64,000 nucleotides of DNA from Peribacillus simplex (GCF_030123325.1 NZ_CP126106.1:3314001-3378000), one strand, 5' to 3'. Shown: positions 1 to 9,302, counted from the first letter of the stretch. Program-made: numbers and translations. Notes: generated by a model from the sequence alone, not told the origin.

Positions 1-1231
1 CGAAAGCGGTAAAAAGGTGAGTCCGCATGAAGTTTGCTAAATTGAAATGACTCTCAGGCGAGCGAACAAATAATGGCCGCCCTTTTTCTAAACCTGTGAT
101 ATTTTCGCCTGAGAAATAACCATAGCTAAGCAAACCTCCACCATCTGGATCCGCTTCCAAAGCCTTATTCAACATTACTTCAAATAATTTATTTGTATCA
201 ATATTTTGTCCCATTGCCTCAGAAAACTCACGGAACAATCCCAGCCAAGCATTGAGATCACTTGAACAGTTATTCGCGTGAACCATCCCAACTGGACTTC
301 CGTTTGGTGTAGTTACCAAATCAATTTCCGGATATACTTTTGAAAGTTCTTTCTCTAGTACAATCATGGCAAAAACGGAAGTTCCTACTGAGACATTTCC
401 GGTACGTTTCCTCACACTATTCGTTGCAACCATTCCAGTTCCCGCATCGCCTTCTGGTGGGCAAATTGGGGTGCCAGGTTGTAAATTTCTTGATCTATCC
501 AGGATTTTCGCTCCAATTTCGGTTAATTCACCAGCTTGCTCGCCTGAAATGTAGACTTTAGGAAGAATCTCTTTTAGCTTCCAAGGATAACCTTTAGTCT
601 CAATTAAATCGTCAAACTGTTTGACCATTGATTCATTGTAATCTTGCGTTGATTCATCAATTGGGAACATGCCTGAAGCATCTCCAATGCCAATTGCTTT
701 ATTACCAGTCAATAACCAGTGAATGTATCCAGCCAAAGTCGTAATACAATCAATGCGAGGCAAATGTTTCTCTTCATTTAATATTGCTTGATAAAGGTGA
801 GCAATACTCCATCGTTCAGGGATATTAAATTGAAATTGATTAGTTAATTCTTTTGCTGCAACACCAGTTGTTGAGTTACGCCAAGTTCGAAACGGAACAA
901 GTAGCTCCCCTGTACTGTCAAAAGCCATGTACCCATGCATCATTGCAGAAAATCCAATAGAACCTATTTTTCGAATTGTAATTCCGTAATTTCGTTCAAC
1001 TTCTTGCTTCAATTCACTATAAGCTGTTTGCAGACCAGTGATTATATCCACTAAGTTGTACGTCCAAATTCCATCTTCCAAGAGGTTTTCCCACTCATAA
1101 CTTCCAGATGCGATGGTTTCATAACGGTTATCAATCAACACCGCTTTAATACGCGTGGATCCAAATTCGATTCCAAGTGAAGTTTCTCCCTCGTTTATCG
1201 CTTGTTTAATTTTTAATATATTCGTTTGCAC
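1..1231 (-). CDS. araB: Ribulokinase-like FGGY carbohydrate kinase, 3' part outside the window
   Basis: A frame of 410 codons is open from a GTG at 1231 to the window edge, preceded by an AGGGGG ribosome binding site at 1237-1243. The N-terminal part carries the FGGY ATPase motif GIEFGSTRIKAV and a middle motif GDAGTGMVATNSV. It resembles from memory the ~530-residue AraB type of Lactobacillus and some bacilli rather than the ~560-residue B. subtilis AraB. The expected reaction is ATP-dependent phosphorylation of L-ribulose to ribulose-5-phosphate in the cytoplasm. It is divergent from araR, with an AraR box and a cre site in between, which supports the arabinose assignment over xylulokinase. 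The C-terminus (about 120 residues) is not visible. Confidence 0.8.
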   Translation of the reverse strand, partial: MQTNILKIKQAINEGETSLGIEFGSTRIKAVLIDNRYETIASGSYEWENLLEDGIWTYNLVDIITGLQTAYSELKQEVERNYGITIRKIGSIGFSAMMHGYMAFDSTGELLVPFRTWRNSTTGVAAKELTNQFQFNIPERWSIAHLYQAILNEEKHLPRIDCITTLAGYIHWLLTGNKAIGIGDASGMFPIDESTQDYNESMVKQFDDLIETKGYPWKLKEILPKVYISGEQAGELTEIGAKILDRSRNLQPGTPICPPEGDAGTGMVATNSVRKRTGNVSVGTSVFAMIVLEKELSKVYPEIDLVTTPNGSPVGMVHANNCSSDLNAWLGLFREFSEAMGQNIDTNKLFEVMLNKALEADPDGGGLLSYGYFSGENITGLEKGRPLFVRSPESHFNLANFMRTHLFTAF

Positions 1232-1245
1232 GTTAATCCCCCTTC

Positions 1246-1259
1246 TGACAGCGCTTTCA
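1246..1259 (-). promoter_or_regulatory. Catabolite-responsive element (cre) upstream of araB
   Basis: The minus strand reads TGAAAGCGCTGTCA, a full match to the cre consensus TGWAANCGNTNWCA. It lies 15 bases upstream of the GTG start and just behind the ribosome binding site, so CcpA bound here would block transcription of the kinase operon. Confidence 0.75.
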
Positions 1260-1302
1260 ACGAAAGGAGGCGCTTAAATTTAGTAACAATCATATTATAT
1301 TT

Positions 1303-1318
1303 TTTTGTACGTACATTT
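1303..1318. promoter_or_regulatory. AraR operator
   Basis: TTTTGTACGTACATTT with the perfect core GTACGTAC fits the B. subtilis AraR box ATTTGTNCGTACAANT at most positions. It is in the divergent araB/araR intergenic region and most likely mediates arabinose-relieved repression of araB. The rest of 1260-1560 is AT-rich with no gene. Confidence 0.75.
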
Positions 1319-1560
1319 GTCAACGGTAAATATTATTTATACTTACAACTTTCAAGAGAAATCCTCCATCCTCACCTTAAAATTAGTAATAAAGGATTTT
1401 AATGATATAAAACATAAATGGTAAATAGGGCGAATTTAATTTATGCAAAAAACATAGGTGATTTGTTTTAATTGATTCAAAATTATGTTAAAATATGTCC
1501 GCACAAATATTTTATACAACTAAATTAGAATGTAAACAACTATGAAAGAAGTGAGGTTTA

Positions 1561-2652
1561 ATGAAACCAAAGTATCAGGTAATCATTGATGATTTAAAAA
1601 ATAAAATCCTTTCAGGTGAATATAGTGTAGGGGAACAAATTCCCACTGAAACCGCCATGCAAGAAATGTACAACGTTAGCCGGCACACTGTACGAAAGTC
1701 CATTTTAGAATTATCAAACGAGGGATTCTTAAGAAGTGAAAAAGGATCTGGCACATATGTTAGTAACCAATATCAATCAAAATCTGGTGGCAATTCCAAA
1801 AATAAAACGATCGGTGTTATCACGACCTACCTTTCTGATTACATTTTCCCTTCTATTATCCGCGGAATTGAAAGAAGATTAAATGAAGATAATTATTCCT
1901 TACTATTAGCCAGTACGAATAATGATGTCGAACAAGAAAAAAAAGCCTTGGAAATGATGTTGTCATTTGGCGTGGATGGTTTGATTATTGAACCTACAAA
2001 AAGCAATCTATACAATCCCAACATCGCTTACTACCTATTGTTCAAGGAACAAGAGGTTCCATTCACCATGATTAACGCTTATTATGAAGAATTAGAAGTT
2101 CCTTTCTTTTGCCTAGATGATGTGCAGTCAAGCTACCTCGCAACAAAAGAATTGATTTCGAAAGGACATTCCCAAATTGGTCTCATTTCGAAAATGGATG
2201 ATTTACAAGGAAAGTATCGAATGAAGGGATATATAAAAGCACTTGGAGAAGCCAAATTACGCTTTCAACCAGAGCAATTGCTCTCGTATACTACAGAAAC
2301 GAAGCTAGACCTATACACGAACTTGAAAGGGTTCCTAAATGAAAATAGAGACGTGTTGACTGCCATTGTTTGCTATAACGACGAGGTAGGGTTGGAAGTA
2401 GCAAATGTATGCAGACAACTTGATATTTCTATTCCCGAACAATTATCAATTATTGGTCAAGACAATTCTTATATTGCGAAGAATGCCAATATCAAACTAA
2501 CGACATTGACACACCCACAAGAACAAATGGGACATGATGCAGCTGATTGGGTCATTAAGAAATTACAAGGAAAGAAGGATTTACCAAACGAAACCTATTA
2601 TCAACCAGTGTTAATTGAAGGCGAAACTGTCAAAGAGTTAGAAATACAATAA
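1561..2652 (+). CDS. araR: Arabinose-responsive transcriptional repressor AraR (GntR/LacI hybrid)
   Basis: 363 residues, the usual AraR length. Residues 1-70 are a GntR-type winged helix (VGEQIPTETAMQEMYNVSR, then TVRKSILEL). Residues from about 83 on are a LacI/GalR periplasmic-binding-like effector domain (TIGVITTYLSDYIFPSIIRG) that should bind L-arabinose. A GTGAGG ribosome binding site precedes ATG 1561. It is divergent from the ara kinase and an AraR box lies between them, so autoregulation and repression of the ara operon are expected. No truncation is seen. Confidence 0.88.
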   Translation: MKPKYQVIIDDLKNKILSGEYSVGEQIPTETAMQEMYNVSRHTVRKSILELSNEGFLRSEKGSGTYVSNQYQSKSGGNSKNKTIGVITTYLSDYIFPSIIRGIERRLNEDNYSLLLASTNNDVEQEKKALEMMLSFGVDGLIIEPTKSNLYNPNIAYYLLFKEQEVPFTMINAYYEELEVPFFCLDDVQSSYLATKELISKGHSQIGLISKMDDLQGKYRMKGYIKALGEAKLRFQPEQLLSYTTETKLDLYTNLKGFLNENRDVLTAIVCYNDEVGLEVANVCRQLDISIPEQLSIIGQDNSYIAKNANIKLTTLTHPQEQMGHDAADWVIKKLQGKKDLPNETYYQPVLIEGETVKELEIQ

Positions 2653-2697
2653 TCTTAGTGTGTGATCAATCACTATATAAATGGAATTAAAGGTTTT

Positions 2698-2910
2698 TTG
2701 GAGAAATAAAATCTAAAAATTTATCTTATAAATATAAATTTTTTATGTATCAAAACCGATTAATCAACCCAAGATTTTTTTTCGTACCATAATGAAGAAT
2801 AATGGAAAAAAAGAAGAGACTGTCTATTTATGAAAGGATACTGCCATCCATAGGACTTCTTAGTATCGTAACCTATTGGTCGAACTATAAAAGCCAGTCT
2901 CTAAAAAAAA
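2698..2910. repeat. Dispersed repeat, copy A
   Basis: About 210 bases that recur, diverged, at 6242-6449. The left part, also present at 4071-4121, starts GGAGAAATAAAA and contains an imperfect AT-rich palindrome. The right part is an 88-bp unit (2815-2902) bounded by AGAGACTG and CAGTCTCT, exact inverted repeats, with an inner stem GATACT/AGTATC. Similarity to copy B stops at the following A-run. It looks like a small non-autonomous element (MITE) or structured repeat and it covers the 5' end of the downstream LysR gene. Confidence 0.7.
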
Positions 2911-3692
2911 GATTGAAACAAATAGAGGGAGAACTTGGTGTAAAATTATTCAATCGTGGTAGAAGAGGTGTGCATTTTACTCCGCAAGGCGAGTACCTTG
3001 CTGCATGTGCTGAGGAAACTCTTAAGTATTATCTAAAAGTAAAAGATAATTTAAGCAGCATGAGTAATGAGTATACAGGGACACTAAGGCTAGGAGTTTC
3101 TAATTTTTTCACTAAATATAAACTTCCTTTTATTTTAAAATTATTCCAAGAAAAGTATCCTCGTGTAGAAATCAAAGTAATGACTGGCTGGAGCAGTCAG
3201 GTGTATAAAGCTATCTATAATCAAGATGTTCATATAGGATTTGTTCGAGGAACTTATAATTGGAAAGAGCAGAAACACTTATTATTTGAAGAAAAAATGT
3301 GTATTGCATCGATAGAAGCTATTGATGTGAACAATCTTCCTAATAGGCCAAGAATTGAATATAAAACTGACTATGTATTAAAATCTCTAATTGATAATTG
3401 GTGGACAAAGAATTATACACAAGAACCGTTAATAAGTATTGCAGTCGATCAAGTGGATACTTGTAAAGAAATGGTGATAAATGGATTAGGTTATGGTATT
3501 TTACCTAGTCTAATACTTGATGGGATAAAAGGATTACATAAAATTGATTTAACAGATTCAAAAGGAGAGCCTATTTTACGTCGAACCTGGATGTATTATC
3601 ATCAACAATCCTTAGAGTTAAATTTAGTGAGGGCATTTGTCAATTTTATAGAAGACTTAAACTTAAACTTAAATTTAAATGAAAATAATTAG
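2802..3692 (+). pseudogene. LysR-family regulator with 5' end replaced by a repeat
   Basis: 296-codon ORF. From about residue 34 it is a normal LysR protein: end of the DNA-recognition helix and wing (RLKQIEGELGVKLFNR, TPQGEYLA), then the substrate-binding domain from about 95 (GTLRLGVSNFFTKYKLPFIL). The first 33 codons are encoded by the dispersed repeat and replace the first helices of the winged helix-turn-helix domain, so DNA binding should be lost. No convincing ribosome binding site precedes ATG 2802. The C-terminus ends in a short Leu-Asn repeat from slippage-prone DNA. Target genes are unknown. The effector domain may still be made, but I regard this as a broken gene. Confidence 0.7.
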
Positions 3693-3772
3693 CATAAGTG
3701 AATTTATTAACGATTTCTAGCCTGTTCTGCCTACCTACCCGACTTAGCGCGATTTTATGTATAAACAACGAA

Positions 3773-3802
3773 AAAACCTACTGAACGTAATCAGTAGGTT
3801 TT
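3773..3802 (+). terminator. Hairpin terminator after the LysR remnant
   Basis: AAAACCTACTGA (3773-3784) pairs with TCAGTAGGTTTT (3791-3802). The T-run is short. It is in the right place to end the LysR transcript. Confidence 0.6.
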
Positions 3803-4288
3803 AAGGATAAATGAATATATTTCCAAACTATTAGGTAAATTCTGATCTTCTTAAGAATTAATATCCTCTTTGCTGGAAATAACTTTACCATTGTAATTAT
3901 ATAGAAAAAACAAGTAATAATAACAGGTAATATAGAAGATTTCATCATTCTTTTTGTGTTCTAAAATATATTTGTTCGTGCTAATTCACTTATTAAAAGA
4001 GACTTGTTGACATTGGAGAGCACCGATTACCAAAGTAAACTCTCGATAGTATGGCTCCTCACAAGCGTTTCTGGGAGAAATAAAACCTAATTTATATCTT
4101 ATAAATATAAATTTTTTAATCAGGAATTGAGAAGTCCTTTTTTTCAAAACTGAAAAATTACTAACTACAGGAATGCTAAATGACCCTTTAGCTTTCCATA
4201 TATGAAAAAAGAACCTCTAGTGATATACTAAAGATTCAGGATTAATAAATATATTGTAACTTTAATTAGTTAAATGAAAGTAATTAAG
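3803..4288. other. Gene-free AT-rich stretch with repeat fragment
   Basis: No supported gene. Positions 4071-4121 repeat the left half of the element at 2698 and 6242 (GGGAGAAATAAAACC, then TATAAATATAAATTTTTTA). The 88-bp inverted-repeat half is absent here. The rest shows nothing I recognise. Confidence 0.6.
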
Positions 4289-4471
4289 TTAATATATTTC
4301 CATAATACGAGATAAACGAATAGAGAAAATCTTTTGATTTTCATCCTTTAAGGAAAGGGTTTGTTCATTAAGGTTAAGTTTATGCAATTGACCCTTACAT
4401 GTTTTTAATACTCCTTCTTTATAATAAATGATGGTCGTTATGCCCTTTTTTTTCAACGATTTTAAGATCAT
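4289..4471 (-). CDS. YolD-like small protein
   Basis: 60 residues with the pattern of YolD-like proteins: a basic start, TTIIYYKEGVLKTCKGQL, then a beta-rich middle and an ISFDDI-like end (IFSIRLSRIMEIY). An AGAAAGGAGA ribosome binding site lies 7 bases before ATG 4471, which supports a real gene. YolD-like proteins in bacilli are small, often phage-linked or adjacent to Y-family polymerases, and their function is unclear. None of those partners is nearby. It is isolated in repeat-rich DNA and may be a relic of mobile DNA. Confidence 0.55.
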   Translation of the reverse strand: MILKSLKKKGITTIIYYKEGVLKTCKGQLHKLNLNEQTLSLKDENQKIFSIRLSRIMEIY

Positions 4472-5112
4472 CTGATTGTCTCCTTTCTGTGTATTAAAAT
4501 TATTTATTAAAAATTGTATGATAATTGATGCAATACTATGAAATCAATTAGGATATGTATATTATATAATGAAAAACGTAAGCGTTTTCATTATTGTTGT
4601 GAACAATTTGTGAAAGTTTGAACATTAGAATATTTTGGAACATCAGAATAGGCTAGGAAATGGTAAAATCCATGCTAAAAAAATGAATATTAAGTGGATC
4701 GACTTTTAGACTGAAAATAACTTAACGTATAATATCCCCGTTTTGTCGGCGGACTCCCTTATAGATTTTCTAGTCTAGAAAGAATTAAATTTCCCATTTT
4801 TTCCGAATCATCATTTGGACTATAACGTACTTTCCTTAGCCACTGATTTACCTGAGTAGGAACAGAACGATTGTTGGTTCTAAATTAAATCTCAGAATAA
4901 ATGTCATCAACACACTTCAACACGAAGAAGCAACAGATTGTATATCTGTTGCTTCTTTTTGTATGATTTTTCCCTATTGCTCTTAATGGTTAATTCTTCA
5001 ATATTTTTTTTATTTACATTCTTTTTGTTTTTTTGCAGTACTTCTTATTCTAATGCATCAGCTTAAATTTCATGTGATGAACAGTATGATTTACCTTTTA
5101 TTTTTTTCTCTG
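4472..5112. other. Gene-free stretch with a cre-like site and an orphan terminator
   Basis: No coding frame stands out. The minus strand at 4577-4590 reads TGAAAACGCTTACG, one mismatch from the cre consensus, within a wider inverted repeat (AATGAAAA and TTTTCATT). A strong terminator lies at 4927-4960 with no gene in front of it, which leaves room for a decayed gene or an untranslated RNA. Confidence 0.4.
4927..4960 (+). terminator. Strong intrinsic terminator without a visible gene
   Basis: Twelve perfect pairs (4927-4938 with 4944-4955, GAAGCAACAGAT stem), a 5-base loop and a T5 run. Only the plus strand has the T-run, so it ends rightward transcription. Confidence 0.75.
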
Positions 5113-6158
5113 TTACTCTTCCTTGCTTGCTGCCATATTCATGTTCGCTTCGACATTCTCATGGCTGATGGTTGTAAATGGCAAATTTCGTTTTCCTGAG
5201 AAATTCTCAAGTAAGTCTTTAACATCGATTCCCGAAGATGCCTTTAATGACTCCTGCAATGTGGCCATTAAATCCGTTGCATAGCCAGTCACTTTATTGG
5301 CCCCGCCATTCGCACCGCTTCCACCTGTATCCACTACAGTGATCTTGTCGATATTACTAAGCGGACTTGCCACTTGTTTGGCATACTCCGGAAGCATTTT
5401 CAAGATCATATCCATGACGGCTGCCTGACCGAACTGTTCAAATGCTTCGGCAATCTTCTGCTTGGCTTCGGCCTCTGCTACCCCTTTTAACCGGATGATT
5501 TCCGCTTCTGTCGTACCTTGTGCCCTTTGTGCGTCCGCTTTAGCAAGACCGTCCATGCGAACGCGTTCCGCTTCCGCCTTCGCCATGGCTTCGATTTTAT
5601 ACTTATCGGCATCCGCCTTTTTCTTCACTTCGGAATCATATTGCTTTTCACGGCGAAGGATTTCTTTTCCCTCCAGCTCGATTTGCTTTTGCCGTTCGAT
5701 GATCCTGATTTGCATTTCCTGTTCTGTTACATCCTGTTTAGACCTGGCCGTTTCAAGATCGTAAGCTTGGTCAGCTCTTGCTTTGGCAATATCCTGCTCG
5801 CGACGGTATTCCGCAACCTTCAGCTTGTTGATTTTTTCGGCTTCGGCTATTTCCGTTGCCCTTTCAAGTTCGGCACGCTGGGCTTCCTTCGATGCTTCTG
5901 CGCGCTTGATACGCGTTTCTTTCTCTGCTTCTGCGGTAGCTATATCGGCATCCCTCTTCACTTGTGCAATCCTTGGTTTACCGAGCGATTCAAGATATCC
6001 ATTTTTGTCCCGAACATCTTTTATAGTGAACGATACGATGATGAGTCCCATTTTTGCTAAATCCTGCGAGGCTACCCTCTGTACTTCCTGGGAAAACTTT
6101 TCGCGGTTTTTATAAATTTCCTCGACTGTCATCGACCCAAGGATGGAACGAAGATGCC
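5113..6158 (-). pseudogene. Truncated duplicate of the flotillin gene
   Basis: Near-identical to the 3' two thirds of the intact flotillin gene at 48492-50024. Homology begins at 5112 and ends abruptly at 6158, corresponding to 48491-49603. The membrane anchor and most of the SPFH domain are missing. Inside, 66 bases (22 codons, corresponding to 48996-49061) are deleted exactly between two copies of TCGGCATCCGC, so the frame is kept. The longest frame starts at an internal Met (6132) with no ribosome binding site. The coiled-coil region with many Ala/Glu/Lys repeats remains. Expression is doubtful. A repeat fragment (GGGAGAAATAAAAG) sits 26 bases past the break point. Confidence 0.85.
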
Positions 6159-6241
6159 TTTCCTTGTAACAAGGTTATATTATGGGAGAAATAAAAGAAT
6201 CTATATATGGTATATGGAGTATTCATTAAAACCAAGTGTTG

Positions 6242-6449
6242 CTGGGAGAAATAATACCTAAAATTGTATCATAAAAATATAAATTTTTTATGAATCAATA
6301 CCGATTTATCCACCCAAGATTTTATTTCGCATAATGAAGAATTGAAAAAAATTAGAGACTGTCTATTCAAGAAAGGATACTACCATCCATAGGACTTATT
6401 AGTATCGTAACCTATTGATAGAACTATAAAAGCCAGTCTCTTAAAAAAA
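6242..6449. repeat. Dispersed repeat, copy B
   Basis: Second full copy of the element at 2698-2910. The 88-bp inverted-repeat unit is at 6354-6441 with the same AGAGACTG / CAGTCTCT ends. The two copies differ by scattered substitutions and small indels, so neither is a recent insertion. Confidence 0.7.
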
Positions 6450-6620
6450 GAACTGGCAACTTTCTTGAAAAGGTAGTTTTATAGCTGTAAAAGTGTACTT
6501 TTACGAACAGGTGAATGATTATCCAGAAAAATCCACGGAAAACAAGTCCTATATTTCTCGGCATGGGTATTCTTCACTTAGCTTAATGAGCATGGGATGG
6601 TAACCGCAAATTTTAATAGT

Positions 6621-6654
6621 AAAAAACGAACTCCTTATAAAAAGAAGTTCGTTT
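6621..6654 (-). terminator. Terminator of phoX-tatA-tatC
   Basis: On the minus strand AAACGAACT pairs with AGTTCGTTT (6646-6654 with 6624-6632) and is followed by a T-run (6621-6626). It lies five bases past the tatC stop. Confidence 0.8.
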
Positions 6655-6658
6655 ATGT

Positions 6659-7405
6659 TTAAGACGTTTTCCTAATTTCAATGACGTTATCCGATTGCTG
6701 TTTGAGTTTTTTTCGGTATACGATTTTTGACAATGTCACACTAAATTCGTATAAAACTAAAAGAGGCACGGTAACTAATATGTCTGACATGAAATCTGGT
6801 GGTGTAATTAAAATGGATACAACAACAAGCAAAAAGTAAGATATCTTTCGCGCTTTTGAAAGAATCATGGGATTAACGACACCAAGAGAGGTGAGGAACA
6901 TGACAACAAGCGGAATTTCGAATAAAAATCCAAACGGCAGTGTCAAGTTAATCATGAATTTAAAATATTTTTCAGACGTAAACATCGTTTCAAATTGACC
7001 TTCAGACAAAGACAGTAAAAAACCAAGAACGGTTGGATACACGACAAAATATCCGAATGATAAACCGGCAATAAAAAGGATAAACAGTCCAGGAATGTAC
7101 GATAGTGTCGTTTTTCGTTCATTTTCAGAAAGTGCCGGTTTTACAAATAGCCACGTTTGATAGGCGGCAATTGGAATGGTAAGAGCAATCGCGATCACGC
7201 CGGAAATCATAAAATATACCCAGAGGATTTCACTTGGCCCCAATACAGCTAACTGATGGCCGAGATCACGAATAAGCCATGTGTAAATATCCTTCACATA
7301 AATGAATGATCCAAATAAAAAAAACAGAAAAGCAATCAAAGTATAGATGATCCGTTTCCTGAGTTCCTCAAGGTGCTCAACCATAAGCATTTCTTGATTA
7401 GTCAT
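6659..7405 (-). CDS. tatC: Sec-independent protein translocase TatC
   Basis: 248 residues with the TatC signature at the N-terminus (EHLEELRKRIIYTLIAFLFF), six expected membrane segments and the conserved PFGFLFEIPLVVMFL stretch. It forms the receptor of the twin-arginine translocase in the cytoplasmic membrane and recognises RR signal peptides. An AGGAGGGG ribosome binding site precedes ATG 7405. It follows tatA by 64 bases with a hairpin between them, and phoX, whose product has a Tat signal, is the first gene of the unit. This mirrors phoD-tatAd-tatCd of B. subtilis with a different phosphatase. Confidence 0.93.
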   Translation of the reverse strand: MTNQEMLMVEHLEELRKRIIYTLIAFLFFLFGSFIYVKDIYTWLIRDLGHQLAVLGPSEILWVYFMISGVIAIALTIPIAAYQTWLFVKPALSENERKTTLSYIPGLFILFIAGLSFGYFVVYPTVLGFLLSLSEGQFETMFTSEKYFKFMINLTLPFGFLFEIPLVVMFLTSLGVVNPMILSKARKISYFLLVVVSILITPPDFMSDILVTVPLLVLYEFSVTLSKIVYRKKLKQQSDNVIEIRKTS

Positions 7406-7433
7406 ACAGCCCCTCCTTTACTAAAAACAAGAG

Positions 7434-7462
7434 GAAGATGTAAGCTTATTGCTTACATCTTC
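7434..7462 (-). terminator. Intra-operon hairpin between tatA and tatC
   Basis: Twelve perfect pairs (GAAGATGTAAGC, 7451-7462 with 7434-7445) with a 5-base loop. After CTC on the minus strand comes TTGTTTTTAG. It could act as a partial terminator that keeps TatC below TatA, or as a 3' stabiliser. Confidence 0.6.
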
Positions 7463-7469
7463 TTAAAAA

Positions 7470-7652
7470 TCACTTAGATTGCGTCCTTTCTTCTTTCTCG
7501 TCTGATGAAATTAAATCCTTAGTAGAGTTTTTAAATTCTCTTAATGTGCTACCAAAGGCACGTCCAATTTCGGGCAACTTAGATGGACCAAATATGATGA
7601 GGGCAATGACCAAAATCAAAATCAATCCAGGTATTCCAATATTTTGTAACAA
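7470..7652 (-). CDS. tatA: Twin-arginine translocase subunit TatA
   Basis: 60 residues: one N-terminal membrane helix (IPGLILILVIALIIF), the FGPSKLPEIGRAFG hinge and amphipathic helix, then a charged tail. This is the Gram-positive TatA form that serves as both TatA and TatB. It oligomerises to form the protein-conducting element of the Tat system. The start is TTG 7652, fixed by an AAGGAGGG ribosome binding site. Twelve bases separate it from the phoX stop. Confidence 0.93.
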   Translation of the reverse strand: MLQNIGIPGLILILVIALIIFGPSKLPEIGRAFGSTLREFKNSTKDLISSDEKEERTQSK

Positions 7653-7664
7653 TGTATTCCCTCC

Positions 7665-9302
7665 TTAAAATTTAAATCCTGTAATAGCCACAACTGCTGG
7701 ACGAGGCATCTTTTCACCTTTACGGTGCGGCCATGTACTTGTAGGATTGTTGATATCTTCCGTTACTTCACCAGGGTGCTGAACAGACAAGAATAGTGTC
7801 TGTTCATTCGGAGTGAAACAAGGTCCGGTTAATTCAGCCTCCATAGGAGCGGATGCAAACTGCCAGGCAATCCCTTTATCGTGACCAACGGTAGGAATGA
7901 CAAACATTCCGTTGTTGCCAAAGCTTGTCCATGCACCCTGATTTAAGCTACTCGATGAAATATCCGTTACGGTCCATAAATTCGCGTTGCTGTCAAAGGT
8001 TAAGTTGTCTGGTGCGCTGAATCCGCTTTGACGTCCTCCAGCTGCAAAAATTTCATATTCAAACTCAGTTGCTCCATGGTCACCGTTTTTTTCGATGAAA
8101 CGGGTAATGTGTCCATGTAAGTTTCCGTGCTTATCATTATTCGTATGTGCAATAAAGATCGTGTTATCAAATGGTGAAATTTCCACATCCTCCGGTCGGT
8201 CAGTCAGTGTTCCGCCAAGAAGGAGCGCTGCTTCTTGACAGTTAGTAACAACATCACCTTGCGTTTGGAACTTTTCCATTAGTTCCGGTTTGCCAGCCGC
8301 CGCTTTTTGTACGGCCTCAATTGTCAGAGCTATCCATCTTCCTTTTTTAAAGTCCGCTACATATAAACTCCCTTCCTCAAGAAGACGGGAATTTCCTTTT
8401 CCTAATGCCGGTACATATTTACCCTTACTAACAAATTTATAGACACAAGCATCTTTTTTATCGTCTCCCATGTAAACGACGACACGTTGGTCTTTGGAAA
8501 GTCCCATTGAAGCATTTTCATGGTTGAAACGTCCAAGAGCGGTATGTTTGCGAACTGCAAAATTTGGATCGAACGGATCAACTTCGATTACCCAGCCGTA
8601 ATGTGTTTCGTTTAATCCAGCATTATTAGCCGTTTCTTCGAAGTTCTCTTCACAAGATAAAACCGTATTCCATAATGTTTTTCCACCGGAACAGTTAGCG
8701 AATGTTCCTTGAACGCTTGTTGCGCCGTTTACCGATTTTGTTCCTTTGGCCGGTCCGGTAAGTGCAAAAGATGTTAACCCTGTTACTCGTCGGGCATAAG
8801 TGGAAGCAGCATCCATTTTCCATTTATTTTCTTTCTTATCATAAAACACTTCAATAATGGAACCGCCCTGGTTATATAGAAGCTTTTCAATTTGTGTAGG
8901 AGCATACTTGCCATTTACTTTTTCTCCTTCCACGTACAGAGGGTTTGTATATTCGTGGTTTACCCATAATAATCCTCGTTCATTGGAATTTTGAATAGGA
9001 AAGTAAAGGGTGAAGTCATTATTAAAACCAAATGTGTCTCCCTTACCATTGATTACATCGCCATAAGCGGCTACAACGTCATATTTAAATCCTTTTGGAA
9101 GAACGAGTTCGTCCTTATTTGTAGCTTCAATCGGAGTAAACTTAAAGCCCTTTTTCTTCGGTTTTACATGTAACAGGCTGTCGGTTTCCGCATTAACTGT
9201 CTCGCTTAAAATACCTAAACCAGAAGTGGCCACTGCAAGGGCAGTAGCTCCTGTACCAATACGTGTTAAAAAGGTGCGTCTGTTTAACGGTTTGATTTCC
9301 AT
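7665..9302 (-). CDS. phoX: PhoX-family alkaline phosphatase (DUF839), Tat-exported
   Basis: 545 residues. The N-terminus carries a Tat signal (NRRTFLTRIG, followed by a hydrophobic stretch and an Ala-rich region to about residue 38). The rest is a PhoX/DUF839 beta-propeller with typical LWVNHEYTNP, CSGGKTLWNTVLSCEENFEE and FNHENASMG blocks. PhoX enzymes use Ca2+ and Fe3+ and release phosphate from phosphomonoesters outside the cell. An AAAGGAGGAGC ribosome binding site precedes ATG 9302. It heads a unit with tatA and tatC. PhoP control is plausible, but I could not find a convincing Pho box. Other DUF839 activities are possible. Confidence 0.85.
   Translation of the reverse strand: MEIKPLNRRTFLTRIGTGATALAVATSGLGILSETVNAETDSLLHVKPKKKGFKFTPIEATNKDELVLPKGFKYDVVAAYGDVINGKGDTFGFNNDFTLYFPIQNSNERGLLWVNHEYTNPLYVEGEKVNGKYAPTQIEKLLYNQGGSIIEVFYDKKENKWKMDAASTYARRVTGLTSFALTGPAKGTKSVNGATSVQGTFANCSGGKTLWNTVLSCEENFEETANNAGLNETHYGWVIEVDPFDPNFAVRKHTALGRFNHENASMGLSKDQRVVVYMGDDKKDACVYKFVSKGKYVPALGKGNSRLLEEGSLYVADFKKGRWIALTIEAVQKAAAGKPELMEKFQTQGDVVTNCQEAALLLGGTLTDRPEDVEISPFDNTIFIAHTNNDKHGNLHGHITRFIEKNGDHGATEFEYEIFAAGGRQSGFSAPDNLTFDSNANLWTVTDISSSSLNQGAWTSFGNNGMFVIPTVGHDKGIAWQFASAPMEAELTGPCFTPNEQTLFLSVQHPGEVTEDINNPTSTWPHRKGEKMPRPAVVAITGFKF

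Larger units (their letters stand above)
6159..6658. other. Gene-free stretch with repeat copy B and a palindrome
   Basis: It contains a short repeat fragment near 6184, the full repeat at 6242-6449, and an 18-bp palindrome GTAAAAGTGTACTTTTAC at 6488-6505 that is partly shared with 13114-13131. No gene is supported. Confidence 0.6.

Noticed and set aside
5462..6115. Plus-strand frames of 100-180 codons opposite the flotillin copy
   Set aside because: They mirror the Ala/Glu/Lys-rich coiled coil on the other strand and have no ribosome binding sites. The same occurs at 48841-49560.
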